Shown in pieces: positions 1 through 11,194 of a stretch of DNA of 64,000 bases. The stretch comes from Atkinsonella hypoxylon (lineage: Eukaryota > Ascomycota > Sordariomycetes > Hypocreales > Clavicipitaceae), in NCBI GenBank assembly GCA_000729835.1, contig JFHB01000022.1, positions 124,001 to 188,000 of the forward strand. The letters run 5' to 3'. The notes beneath the pieces were generated by a model that had not been told where the DNA came from, did no database searches, and worked only from the letters and a program-made list of their open reading frames with translations. Each line of letters opens with the position of its first letter. Position 1 is the first letter of the stretch. The translations under genes and the position numbers were made by a program.

Positions 1-397
1 AGCATTCACAATGTACGATGCGTATATCTTTGCGAATTGACAAAATGCAAGGTAGTGTCAGAGCAGGAGAAGAGTATGTTAACTAACTTGTATCTGGGAG
101 ACGCACCACAATTTCGGGACTGGTAGGAATACGCTTCATTTCTATTATAACTTATCGCTGTAGACTTGAAAAAATGCCCCGAGGCAACACGATAACGTGC
201 TCTGTACTACTTAAGTTCTGTGCCGCCACCATCGCTTCGCTGGTCATATATCCTTATTCGTAGTATGCAAAACATGCAACTCGGACCTAATATCAGAAAT
301 CTCGTCCCAATCTCTAGAACGCCGCCGAGAAAAAAAAAATTCTATGAGCATGACGTACATATAATGAGCCAACCCTCCTCTTACACGTCAAAGTCTC
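1..397. other. 3' flank, no gene seen
   Basis: This is the downstream flank of the kinase gene on the minus strand. It holds only short open frames without family resemblance and is moderately AT-rich, as expected for a 3' UTR and spacer. Confidence 0.5.
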
Positions 398-2805
398 TTA
401 TGGCTGCTGTTGGGAAGCAGGGGGTTCAAGGATATGCCCATGATCCTCTGCGGGAATCACTTCACCATTCTCTAGTTGCCGACAGATAACTGTATCCGCC
501 ACCCAGCTCTCAGCTAGAATCTCTTCCATTTTAGCGCGAGTCTTTGGGTTGAGGTCCAGCATGCGATGAATGATACGGCGACTCTCTCTTGGCAGCAAGC
601 GGAGAATTCTCCACGGCCCTCGCATCACTTCTCTGCGCTCTCCCGCGTTGCTTGCACTTTGAGGAGCTTGTGAGTCCCCTCCAGAAGCAACATCTGGCTT
701 CTCTTTGCCGTTATTTCCATGCTGTGAGCTGTGAGAGTGCTTATGATGGATTTCCTTCGCCTTCACGTCTTCGTCCGTAAGGAACTCTCGGGGAACAGTG
801 GTTGATAAATTGCTTATCGACTTTGAATGGCCGATGAGTTTCGAAGGATCATGACCAGGCGTAGGCTCAGAAGCGAAGAGCTTGTATGAATTGTCTGTCA
901 TCCGTGGAATCTTCCAGGGAAAGCGCCTCAGTGTCATGCAGCAAAATATAATAGCTAAGGACCATATATCAACAGCAGCCGCGTCATACTCTTTTGCATC
1001 ATATACCTCTGGAGCTAGGTATGGATCAGAGCCGACAATACCTAAGACAATCAATTAAGTATCTGATAGCATGGTTGCATTCGAGAATCATGTCGGGCTT
1101 ACCTTTAGCGGGAACGGTATCGTTTTCAAATGGATACCTGAACACATGAGCACTACCAAAATCGATGATCTTCATGATACCCTTGTCGCTAACAACAACA
1201 TTATCCAATTTTAGGTCCCGATGCGCCAATCCAACACTGTGTAAGTATGTCACTCCGTTTAGAATCTGCAAAAAGCAGCATCGAATCTCTTCTCGAGTCA
1301 TTCTTCCAGTCATGACAATGGCGAACAGATCGTAAGGCGCATACTCCATGACTTCGAACCAGCGACCCTTTTCCTGAAGGATATCTAAAGTCTCGATGAC
1401 ATTGCCATGATGTAACGTGGAGCCAACACAAAACTCCGCCGTCACTTTTTTGTTATATTCCTTTTCTGTTTCGTAACTGTGCCTGGCGCGAAACTCTTTC
1501 ACCGCGAACACTGTGTTGTCCTCCTTACGTCGCATGAGTCTGACAGATCCGCCGGCACCAGCACCAAGTACCTTCCCAAGTTTGCCATATTTTGATGTCA
1601 AACCGTGATCATCACCGAAAGGGAGCTGCTGAGTCGAGGAACGCGATGTTGGAGGGGTTTTTGTACCGGGAGCGGGCGAGGCATCCCTCCTCTTATGGTG
1701 GCCATGATGCTGATGATGACCAGACATGCGAAAGAAGCGCTTTAAATCAGCCATGGATCCCTGCGGAGCGTGAACTGAGCTACCATCCCCCGACAGGTGC
1801 TCATCATTTTTGCCACCAAACATGCCTGATCCACGTTTCTCACTCAGGTTGGACTTGGAACTACTGGGAGACCCATGCTTTTTTTTGCGGGAAAAGACAA
1901 ACCGTGGGTCAATAGAATGCCGCGTGGGATGTTGTTGTTGTGGCGGTCGCTTGCCCTTAGCATACGGGTCATTTACATCTCCACCAGGCGTTATTGGCTT
2001 GGAGTAGAATTGGGACGCAGAGCCTCGTGAAGGACTTGATTCCCGAGATACAGGGACTGAACCAGGACCGACGCCAAACATGCCCCTTCGGTGAGGTTTG
2101 TGATCTTCGGCCGAGGATGAACGTTTCGGAACATGGTCAGACGACGCCGGTCGATGTGTCAGAGTCCGTCTTTCTTCGTTTGTTGATGGTTTTTCATGTG
2201 ATGTTGAGGCTTGTGGAGTGATTATTTGAGGGTCGCTTGCGGCAGCGTGTTTCTCGTCGGTTCCCCGAGAGATTCTTTTCTCAGCTAGAGGTGAAGGACC
2301 GGACCCAGAGGGCGTAAGCGGCGGTGAAGCCAGTGCAGGCAACCCTGGGCTACCATGGGGTGACTGAAAGCCGGAGGAGTTAGGGGTTGGGAGTCTTGTG
2401 GACTCTCCAGATTGATCTTCCCGTGATGGGACCTGTATTGGTGCAATGGTCAGTTTTGGCGCAATAAGAGTACGTGGGCGCAAGAAAATCGGCGACATCT
2501 CATGATAGTGCTCTTTAGCTTACTCGAGATGGCGGTAGAGAGAAAGCCTCGAACTGATAGGTGTTCATGCGTATCTCTTGAAGATGGCGCCCGTGAAGCG
2601 ATTTTGTGAATGCCTTGAGCTGATCTGCAGCAACCTCGGAAAAGCTATAGTCTTCACCCGGTTTCTCGGCAATTGCGACAGCTGGTGGCGATATCTCCTC
2701 CGTCGTCGAGGCAAATCGGACTGCGGGAACATCATTCTTGGTTTTTGAATCATCAGCGATGGCAGTCGAGGTATTCGCTGTATGTTCAGGAGCTTCTGGG
2801 TCCAT
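398..2805 (-). CDS. Ser/Thr protein kinase, HAL4/SAT4 (NPR/HAL) family
   Basis: Three exons: 2805-2524, 2432-1103 and 1041-398. Introns 2433-2523 (GTAAGC...CTGACC...ATACAG) and 1042-1102 (GTAAGC...TTAG) keep frame and give 751 residues. The first ~370 residues are a Ser/Pro/His-rich low-complexity tail. The kinase domain runs from about 375 to 720: glycine-rich loop LGAGAGGSVRL, VAIK-type lysine in FAVKEF, catalytic loop AHRDLKLDN, IIDFG, and YLAPE followed by the divergent VDIWSLAII segment. Domain order, the PFENDTVPAKGIVGSDPYLAPE-like region and the long N-tail match the fungal HAL/NPR kinases, which in yeast stabilise nutrient and potassium transporters at the plasma membrane; that function is inferred from family. 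The second intron lies between the DFG and APE motifs. The 5' end could include a further non-coding exon. Confidence 0.9.
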
Positions 2806-4997
2806 CGAGTGCCGTTAGCCAGTTATTTTGGGCGGCACATCAAGTGCGATGTAGCTTTAGAAGATATTATATTCAGAACGACAAGTGAAATGATGATTGA
2901 CAATGCCATGGAAGTCAGCGCGCGCTGCTTAACCGATAGTGTTACATCTGCAGCTGCGAGGACGCCGGACAGCGGGGGGAACAAGGTAGTCGACAGATAT
3001 AAAGGTAGACAGACAGGACGGCGGGGTACTGCATCCGGAAGAGACGGGGGAAAGAAGTTTGACGTACGCTCAACATGTCCTTGCGAGGGTGTAGATGATG
3101 CCATTAGAAATGGGAGCGCACGATGGCGAGTTAGATGAGCTAGATATATTTCGAAGCGTGCCTGGCCGTCACGCGTCCCCGAGGGAGTGTTGCGGAAGTC
3201 AAGAAGACGGAGGAGCAGTGCCACCAGGCAGTCGTGATTTTGGTATTTGCCAGGCCTTGGTCCACCGGACCGCTTGAGGAGCGCACGGCGATACCTGAGT
3301 TAGCGCGGTTGGAAAGAAGCCGATGGTGGGGCTGATGAGGGCTCCAGACGTTGACGTTTGCGAAGTGCGGTCCACTGTTGCTGTCAGTGCGAATAAATGA
3401 CTGGGCCGGGACCGAGGGGCAGGAGCGATGCAGGACAGAAACTGCAGAATGAAGGCAAGGCGACGAGGGAGTGCAATGGAAAACGAAAACAAAACGAAAA
3501 GGAGAAGACGAGGGGAACTTTGGCTTGCTTTGACTACAAACTAATCGACACTGCCGTGGTCCTCGTTTCACATTACGCTTACGCGACACTATTCCACCAG
3601 CACCAGCCAAGCCAGCCCAGTCCATGGAAGATGGAAGAGGCCAGTCTCTGCAGAAACCCGCGGATATTCATTGTTGTATTGTGAATAGTACTTCCGGTAC
3701 CTTGCCGAGCAGTTGCTGCATCGTCACGATTCTCACCTCCTTGCCTGCATAGTTCAATCATGGAAATTCAAGTCAAGTAATACCCAGAAGGGAATTCGGA
3801 TCCTTCTCCATACCTTTTCCAGTTGCAAAAAGAAGCTGTGCGTGCGTATGCTAGACAGGGAGAGGAAAGAAGACGAGGTGCAGTGAAACTAGGTTCGCAC
3901 GATCCCATCCTTTCGTCTTTAGCTTCTCCCTTTCCGGAGCTACTCCCATCCATCCTGAACAGCGGCCCGTAATCAAGACGGCCATTGACGAATGTTACGC
4001 CATGCTATTGAGAGAGCGCACGATAAATTTAGAAGGGGCTAGGAAGCCTTGGCGCGCATGACAACATATTATCGTACCATGGCAATGTTGGTGACGCTGG
4101 AATTCCCTTTGAATATGCATCCAACCACGACCTGAAGTCCCATATCCGTTGGCACGAGCTCGATCCAGACGGCTGCCCTTCGCTGGATAATTCGGCTATT
4201 GGAAGCTGTGCGATTTGTGTACAAGGCACTTACTGACTTTGCAGGCTCGTCGATTGACCAATTGCCACTCCTCATCTTGATCGACCCCAGCTACGAGTAC
4301 TCTGGCAACTCTTGTCACATCAAGAGGATTTTATTGCATTCTGCCCCCAGTATATGAACTTTTGGTCTGCGAGAGGCCATACCCAACGCTACCTGGTGGA
4401 CAGATTCGGACTCGCTGCCATTGCCGCGATCTCCCAAACGTAGCCTCCTAGGAAGCTTGTGTTGGTTTTAAGATAAGCTATATGGCAGCTTGCCTCACTA
4501 ACATCGGCAAACTCAGTGATATAGTACCAAGTGCTAAGTGGCCCATTCTGGTAAGTGGCGGCAGGCACATCCATCACATTACTGTCGCGAAGATGTGCAA
4601 CGACCATATTGCCGATAAATTTGTGACAACAATTTTGGGGTTCACGCGCAGTATCGTATTATCGTTCTTTTTGCACGAGGCCTTGCCTTGATTTGCGATC
4701 AAATTACCAACTGTGTCTACTTGTAATTAGCTTTGCCCTTGCATTATGGGCATCGTGATTTGTTCAAATGTTTTACTTCAAGCTAGGATGAACTTACTAC
4801 ATTCACAAGATCCCGAGCTTTAACTGAGCAAAAGTAAGCCACATCAGAGATGTACAAATGATATTATACATTTACTGTACATTACGCTATGCGATCGATA
4901 CACTTCAATCAGCCAAGACCCCCGCTATGCAGATGTCGCCGCATTATTGACACACAACATCGTTTTTAAACCCCCTGATGCTGCCCACTCTGATGCC
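2806..4997. other. gene-free stretch
   Basis: About 2.2 kb between the kinase start and the uL11m stop. Open frames on both strands are short, overlap each other and have no recognisable domains. The part next to 2806 is probably the kinase promoter and 5' UTR. A C2H2-finger-like string near 4.1 kb was judged too weak to annotate. Confidence 0.5.
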
Positions 4998-5586
4998 TTA
5001 TGCCACCACATTTATCCCAATAGATTTAGCTTGCCAAACGACTGATTTGCACAAACTTTCCAGTGATAATCCAGAGAGACGAAGTTCTGATTGCTTGATC
5101 TTGGCGATTTCATAAACGTGTTTCATACTGATCGTTCCAACTGTCTCGTGACCGGGTTTGGGTGCCCCCCTCCTGTTTCCTTTTTTGTTCTTCGGTGCAT
5201 CAACTGCATTAAGTAGGAGCCAAGATGTTTGCGGTGTCCCTATGTCGAAGTGAAAAGATCGATCCGGTCGAACCGTCACCCGGCAGGGCATGGGCGTGCC
5301 AGGTGTGATGTGTGCGGTTCGGGCATTGAACTCCTGTGGAAGAATGGCAAGAAGTAATTTCAGCACTTGCGCCAGATTTTTGAAAGAAAAGATGCGCAAT
5401 CGAGTATCCTAAGCGATATGCTCAGCGCCTGTTGCAAGCACTTCATACCTTGCAAAAGTCCATTGACTTGACACCCTTACTTCCCAGCGCAGGACCAACC
5501 GGAGGGCTAGGACTCGCTTGGCCAGCGCCAACAATCAGCTTGACGATCTGATCCACGGCGCCAGTAGCCCCCTTTGCTTTCGACAT
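4998..5586 (-). CDS. mrpl19: mitochondrial large-subunit ribosomal protein uL11m (L19)
   Basis: Two exons, 5586-5449 and 5333-4998, are joined by a phase-0 intron 5334-5448 (GTATGA...CACAG), giving 157 residues, the usual length for fungal uL11m. Exon 1 carries the L11 N-terminal signature VGPALGSKGV after IVGAGQASPSPP; exon 2 begins EFNARTAH and carries the RNA-binding C-terminal part (SWLLLNAV, then a helix ending in SLCKSVVWQAKSIGI). The protein binds the GTPase-associated centre of mitoribosomal large-subunit rRNA. The start was taken at MSKAKG because it begins the conserved L11 fold directly; in-frame upstream codons read into non-conserved sequence. It sits head to head with KRR1 across 360 bp. 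Confidence 0.93.
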
Positions 5587-5946
5587 GATATATGCGCTGA
5601 TGACCCTGTTGTGGCGTGGTATAGTCGCGGGCCAGTCGTGATCGTTGCAGGCGGCAAGAATTGAACGAAGATTTCGCGAAGCTTTCAGAGGCTCGTGCTT
5701 CATACACGGTAGGGGGTGTACGCATCCAGTGTTTTTCTTGAGCCAGCCCCACGAGCCAGCTGGTATGCCAACCAAAATTTTTGGGACGAAGCGCAGCAAC
5801 GCATTTTTGATGACCAACATTGGAATACACTATTGAGCAAAGCTCAATCGTCATTGTCATCTTGCATCTTTTTTTTTTGTACTATAATTCTCTGTTTCCC
5901 CGTACTTTACTCGGGTGCCTGAGGTCGCACGTACTGCGATCCAACG
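5587..5946. promoter_or_regulatory. shared divergent promoter of uL11m and KRR1
   Basis: The two start codons are 360 bp apart on opposite strands, so both promoters must lie here or overlap into UTRs. A T-rich tract (about 5867-5879) lies ~70 bp 5' of the KRR1 ATG. No clear TATA element was seen for either gene. Co-regulation of the two ribosome-related genes is inference. Confidence 0.6.
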
Positions 5947-6909
5947 ATGCCTTCTACGCATAAGAAAGACAAGCCGTGGGATACGGACGACATCGACAAG
6001 TGGAAGGTCGATGCCTTCACAGCAAAAGACAATGTCGGTGGCACTTTTGCTGAAGAATCCTCTTTTGTGACATTATTTCCCAAGTACCGCGAATTATACC
6101 TGAAAGAGGCATGGCCACTCGTCACCAAATCACTGGAGAAGCACGGCATCGCCTGCACCCTGGATTTAGTCGAAGGTTCCATGACCGTCAAAACGACCCG
6201 AAAGACCTTCGACCCTGCAGCGATCCTGAACGCACGGGACCTGATAAAACTGCTGGCTCGAAGTGTGCCTGCCCCTCAGGCAGTGAAGATTCTGGAAGAC
6301 GGCGTGGCATGTGACGTGATCAAGATTCGAAACCTGGTCGGCAGCAAGGACAGATTCGTCAAGCGAAGGCAAAGAATACTGGGACCCAATGGTTCGACCC
6401 TGAAAGCGCTAGAACTCCTGACTGAGACATATATACTCGTCCACGGTAACACTGTGTGCGCCATGGGCGAATACAAGGGTCTCAAGGAAATTCGGAGAAT
6501 TGTAGAAGACTGCATGAACAACATACACCCCATCTACCACATCAAGGAACTCATGATCAAGAAGGAGCTCGCTAAAGATCCCGAGCTCGCCAACGAAAGC
6601 TGGGACCGTTTCTTGCCCAATTTCAAGAAGAAAACACTCAACCGTCGACGTGTTCCCCACAAGGTTACTGACAAGACCAAGAAGGTGTACACGCCGTTCC
6701 CGCCTGCGCCAGAGAAGAGCAAGGTCGACAAGCAAATCGAGAGTGGTGAATACTTTTTGGGTAAACAGGCCAAGGAGAGAGCAGTCAAGGAGGAGCGTCA
6801 GGAGAAGCAGCAGTTGCGAAAGGAGGAGAAGGCCAAGGAGCGCGAGGCGGAGTTTGTGCCTCCGGAGGAAGACAGACCCAAGAAGAAGAGAAAGAAGTCT
6901 TCTGACTGA
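5947..6909 (+). CDS. krr1: KRR1, small-subunit processome component (KH-domain rRNA assembly protein)
   Basis: An intronless frame of 320 residues. It opens with the conserved KKDKPWDTDDIDKWK segment, then two KH-like folds (roughly residues 50-200) with LARSVPAPQAVKIL, GPNGSTLKALELLT and GNTVCAMG; then IHPIYHIKELMIKKEL, and a Lys/Glu-rich basic tail ending in KKKRKKSSD, a likely nuclear/nucleolar signal. This matches yeast Krr1/human HRB2 over the whole length. The protein acts in the nucleolus in pre-18S rRNA processing and 40S assembly. The ATG follows a pyrimidine-rich leader in the shared promoter with uL11m. Its 3' end converges with the oxidoreductase gene 260 bp away. Confidence 0.97.
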   Translation: MPSTHKKDKPWDTDDIDKWKVDAFTAKDNVGGTFAEESSFVTLFPKYRELYLKEAWPLVTKSLEKHGIACTLDLVEGSMTVKTTRKTFDPAAILNARDLIKLLARSVPAPQAVKILEDGVACDVIKIRNLVGSKDRFVKRRQRILGPNGSTLKALELLTETYILVHGNTVCAMGEYKGLKEIRRIVEDCMNNIHPIYHIKELMIKKELAKDPELANESWDRFLPNFKKKTLNRRRVPHKVTDKTKKVYTPFPPAPEKSKVDKQIESGEYFLGKQAKERAVKEERQEKQQLRKEEKAKEREAEFVPPEEDRPKKKRKKSSD

Positions 6910-7169
6910 ACTGAAAGGGTTCATTCATTCATTTTATTCAATTGTTTTGTGTCTGTTTGACGAATTTATGTTGGGAGTCATTGCTCGAGGGGTCTGGGTA
7001 GGAGACTTGTATTGGTGGCATCCAGCGGCGTTTTGATACCATGCTGCATTCAAAATGTTGTTTTAAATTATGGAATGGAATACCATTTACAAATTATGTT
7101 CCACCCGTATCTTTACCTGCGTAAATGCAATGACAGGCCGTGTCAGCCGTCACATGAACGATCCCCTGT

Positions 7170-8390
7170 TTATAATTTGAGTGACAAAGGGTGGTCATCA
7201 ATCTCAATGACCAATTTTCCGAATTGCTTGCCTGCATCCATATCCCTAAACAGCTCTTCGATGCCGTCCAGATTGCCCAGTCCTTTGACCGTCTTGCTCA
7301 CAATCGGCCGTATCTTGTGCTGATTGACAAAGGCCACCATGTCCTGAAACTCCTTCTTGGACCCCATCGTCGAGCCACGCAGCTCGATATTCATCAGCAC
7401 AGCCTGCATGGTCCACTCCATCTTTGGGCTTACCGTCATGCCATACTGCGAGATGATGCCACCGTGCTTCAAGACCTTGCACGACTTGGAAGCAATGTTG
7501 CCACCCGCGCCGTCAATCACAGCGTCGATAAAAGGCCTAGCCTTTGGCAACAGCGCCTTCAGTTCCTTCTCCCAGCCGTCCTTCTTGTAGACAACACCAT
7601 TCTTGGCCCCCATCGCCTTCGCCTTGTCAATCTTCGCTTGGTCTGCCGACGTGACATACACGTTGCAGCCCATCGCGACGGCAAACTGAAGCGCCTGGAG
7701 AGCAACGCCGCCCCCGATGCCCGTGATCAGAATATTCCTCCCTGACTCTGCATTCCCGCTCTTGGTCACGAGCGCTCGCCAGGCAGTCAGTCCTGCGAGA
7801 GGAAGAGCAGCGCCCTCAGCCGGCGTAAGATGAGGCGGCGCGGGCACAACTTCATCCTCGCCAAGAAGCGCGTAGTCTTGCGCACAGCCTCTGTCCGTGA
7901 TGGAAGATGCGCCAATGGTCACAATGACGCCCTCTTCGGGTCCGTCAGGGTCGGACTCCCACATGGACATGGGATTGATGAGAACAGGCTTGTTGAGCAG
8001 ATGCTTCTGCTTGACTGCTGCACCGGCCGCCACGACGGTGCCATATCCATCTGCCAAGAGGGGATTCTCAAATGAAATAGCTGGGTAGAGGCTTCTGCGG
8101 GTGAATAAATCCTTGTGGTTGAGGGCTGCGGCCTCCATGCGAATCAGGAGTTGGTTGGGGCCAACTGTTAGCATAGGGACTTCTTTAAGCTTGAGTCTAT
8201 TTTCCTAGGGGAAAGAAAATCGCAAGCAATAAATTAGATACGTGTTTTTTTTTTTTTGCATTTCTAGTTAGTTTTATATGAGGATCTGGTGTAATTGGTT
8301 TTTTCTTTTTTAAAAACAATCAGTATCTTACGGGTAGTAAACTTGGCCGGGCTTGCCGTCTACCTTCTGGATGTGAAGAACACGAGGCAT
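7170..8390 (-). CDS. zinc-independent MDR-type alcohol dehydrogenase/quinone oxidoreductase
   Basis: Two exons, 8390-8332 and 8196-7170, give 361 residues. Exon 1 encodes MPRVLHIQKVDGKPGQVYYP; the donor is GTAAGA. The 3' site has two AGs 8 nt apart (CCTAG, AAATAG). Only the second keeps the frame and restores LKLKEVPMLTVGPNQLLIRM, so it was chosen. The GroES-like part contains ALNHKDLF and LLADGYGTVVAAG; the Rossmann part has ITGIGGGVALQALQ (GxGxxG type), then DAVIDGAGG. Zinc-ligand cysteines of classical ADHs are absent at the catalytic site. It resembles the YogA/zinc-type ADH-like proteins of fungi, NAD(P)H-dependent enzymes of unsettled substrate. Cytosolic location is inferred, since no targeting signal is visible. 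Confidence 0.88.
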
Positions 8391-9931
8391 TGTGACGGGT
8401 TGAAATGTGACGACAATTGCGATTAAGCGAGCGGAGGGGCCAACTCGAATTAGACGTATGGATTAGTGGTTTTTTGTGCTCTGTAGATAGCAGATCGTTA
8501 GGTTGATGTCCAGAACAAAACTAGACATCGCACTGCATAAGAAATGGGCCGGTTGATGAACATCATGAGATTGGACCTCGGCTCTTCCTGGAGCATCTCC
8601 ATTGGGCGGACGGCAGGGCGCACCTACTCCGTACTTACCTACCTACCTGTACCTTAGGCACCTAACCTAAGGCACCTACCTACCTAGGTAGGTAGGTAGG
8701 TAGGCATTCCATGAGCGCGATTCGGCTGAGCGAGCCAAAGTGCCCAACGTCAATCGATGTGTTTAGCTGTCACACGTCCCATTCTCCGTCTCCCTCTTCA
8801 ATTACATGTCAATCACTAGTTAACATCTTCTTGGTTGATCTTTTCGCCCTGTTGAAAGACGACAATTACTTCTCCCGACCAATGCCAAGGCTATGTTTGA
8901 CCTCAGGTCAGACCAACATGAACAACGGATTGAATGGAACGCAATCCCAGTACGGCTTGTTATAGCCACCTCCAGACACCGTGGAGGATGCCACGCACCT
9001 TGGGAGACACTCAAGGTTATTTTGCCGTATTGAGGTCAGTCAGTCTCCTCGTCATGTCCCCAGCTTGATAGACAAAGACTAAGATGCCCTGGCGACCGGA
9101 AGCACATTTGCAATATTTCCAGTCACAGGCTCACGTCCAGCGCAGCGATATGCAGCGGCTTTGCTAGACATATCAATTCAGAAATTTATGCCCGGAAGGA
9201 CTGAGCCTGGTCGCCGAATGGATGGGGAGGCCGGAGCACAATGAATCCCGGCGGGAATCGTCGGCTCCCCGAAACGGCAAATCCCAGACTTCCAGAATAA
9301 TACTTGTATACAATATTCGGCGCAATGCTCCCCTCAGTCCTCGTCTCTTCCAACAGCGCCAAGCTGCCCTGACTCGCCAGCTGCGTCGCAGTCAAAAGAC
9401 CATCTTCCATCCAGAGGCTTATTCGCGCACGTCATAGCCCCCAGCGATCGCCAAGTTACACTATCGCGAATTCACACTAGCCACCCCACAAGATGCCCGC
9501 GTCTTCGCCGAACTCTTCTCCTTGTCTGCGATGCCTTAGTTATTGCCGACAGATTGGTCTATGGCCCATGCTGGCTCAGTCAACTATCCCCGTCAGAGAT
9601 TGGAGCTCCATAAAAATGAATAGAAATAACGCGATGGACCACGAAGCTGGAAGCTGGGGACGCACAGGAGTAGCCATTTGCTCTCGCGGGATTTATAGAT
9701 TCCCGAAGTTGACGGAGCATCATGTTCGGCGTAGCTAGTGGACCCCGTTACTTCCGTCCAGAATGGGCTTATACGATGCGAATCTGATCTGCCCTCTCCC
9801 TTCTTAAGCAACATTCCAGAGCAATCTGCTCATTTTTTATTTGAACTGCTGATTGGTTCGACTTGTCATCGAAGTCCTCGCTTCATTGTTTTTTAATGAT
9901 TCAATGAGGAAACGAAGCCAAATAGACAATC
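8391..9931. other. gene-free stretch between oxidoreductase and YeeE transporter
   Basis: About 1.5 kb serving as divergent upstream region for the oxidoreductase (-) and the transporter (+). It holds the TACC/GGTA repeat at 8632-8704. Short ORFs are present but none shows a domain. A run near 9457-9530 resembling the first strand of a GNAT fold ends at a stop and was not annotated. Confidence 0.45.
8632..8704. repeat. palindromic TACC/GGTA tetranucleotide cluster
   Basis: Runs of ACCT on the left and AGGT on the right form a long imperfect inverted repeat centred on ACCTAGGT, with the related CCTTAGGCACCTAACCTAAGG inside. It can fold into a hairpin on either strand. Related clusters recur through the window. 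Confidence 0.8.
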
Positions 9932-11015
9932 ATGGCTGCAACGGCAATATCAGGCATTACATTCGGTGCCGCTATGGCAGCCGCGGGCTTCCACGATCCA
10001 AGCGTGGTGATTTCGCAACTGAAACTTGAGAATTGGCACATGTTCCAGGCTTTCCTTGGCGCTACTGCTATGAGTGCGTAAGATTTTCACTATCTTCAGT
10101 CCAAATAAGAATACTTGCCTCGAGCAACTAGCCTATGTCCGTAACACAACATACTTACTCCAACTCTGCAGTGCGATATACGCCGTCACCGAAAGACTAG
10201 GGTACATCACGATTCCCCCGCGTTCGTCCTCGCCACTAGGTATTTTCTCAAAATATGACGGCAACATCGTGGGCGGTGGACTGCTCGGAGCGGGCATGGC
10301 CCTGGCGGGGTCTTGCCCCGGGTGTGTATACGTACAACTCGCGGCCGGGGCGCGGACCGGCTTTCGGGCTCTCAATGGAGCCATCATCGGGGGCATCTTG
10401 TGGTCCGGATTCATCAGCATACTGGTCAGGAAGCAGAGGAAAGATAAAGGCATCGTGCCTGAGCCAGGCGTTGTAAGTGAATACCTGGGATCATCGAAAA
10501 CTGCCACCCTACTTCTTCTTGAGACGTCATGTATCGGCGTCGTTGCCGTGACGACTTTTGCCACATCTGCTAGTCCTTCGGCCAAGATATCCGGTGCTCT
10601 GGGCGGTATACTCATCGGCGGAGCGCAACTCGTGTCGATACTGACGCGACGCTCCATGGTGGGAATATCCGGATCATACGAGGAGGTGGGCAATTTCTTC
10701 TGGCGGCTCATAAGGGGTGCTGATCCGAGTGGCAAGGCTATCTCTCATAGCAACATCTTGTTTGCCTCGGGCGTTGCGGCCGGCGCATGGGGGCTTTTCA
10801 AACTGATGCCTGAGCTGGCGACTGCGCCGGTGCATGAAGTATCACCGTGGCTGGCCATAGTCGGAGGTGTGTTGATGGCCGCTGGTTCCAGACTGGCAGG
10901 GGGGTGCACGTCCGGACATGGCATCAGCGGAATCTCGTTGCTCTCTGTGTCAAGCGTGATTACTATCGCGAGTGCATTTGTGGTGGGCGGTGTCGTAGCA
11001 CCTCTTGCTCACTAA
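9932..11015 (+). CDS. YeeE/YedE-family integral membrane transporter (sulfur compound uptake)
   Basis: Two exons, 9932-10077 and 10172-11015, with intron GTAAGA...CTGCAG in phase 2, give 329 residues. The protein is almost wholly hydrophobic, with about eight to nine membrane segments. Two half-repeats each carry the family signature: GAGMALAGSCPGCVY near residue 80 and GSRLAGGCTSGHGISG near residue 300; the conserved Cys residues sit in re-entrant Gly-rich turns. Bacterial TsuA (YeeE) uses such cysteines to pass thiosulfate. Sulfur-compound import is therefore the family-based inference; the fungal substrate is not known from sequence. The ATG opens a membrane segment directly and has a good context. 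No sulfur-assimilation enzyme lies beside it. Confidence 0.88.
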
Positions 11016-11194
11016 ATTCAAAATCGAGTAGTTCGTCTGGTATATATGCCCCATCGTATGGCCACGGGAAGGAATTGCTTTTTTTCATTGATTCGATTGC
11101 TCAATAGATGCCATGTCACATGTTGAGACTTTGGCAAAGAATGTGTCGCTCGATGGGCCAATGTACTTCTAGATCCCGCAGCCCTTCTTGGCCG

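Noticed and set aside
4069..4212. C2H2 zinc-finger-like string (EYASNHDLKSHIRWH) on the plus strand
   Set aside because: Only the helix and two histidines are present, no paired cysteines precede it at the right spacing, and the frame ends shortly after; chance similarity is likely.
9186..9410. 74-residue minus-strand ORF with NIVYKYYSGSLGF
   Set aside because: No recognisable domain, no splice partners, no start context; kept out as unsupported.
9457..9530. REFTLATPQDARVFAELF-like start of a GNAT fold on the plus strand
   Set aside because: It ends at a stop after about 24 residues and no acetyl-CoA motif follows in any frame.
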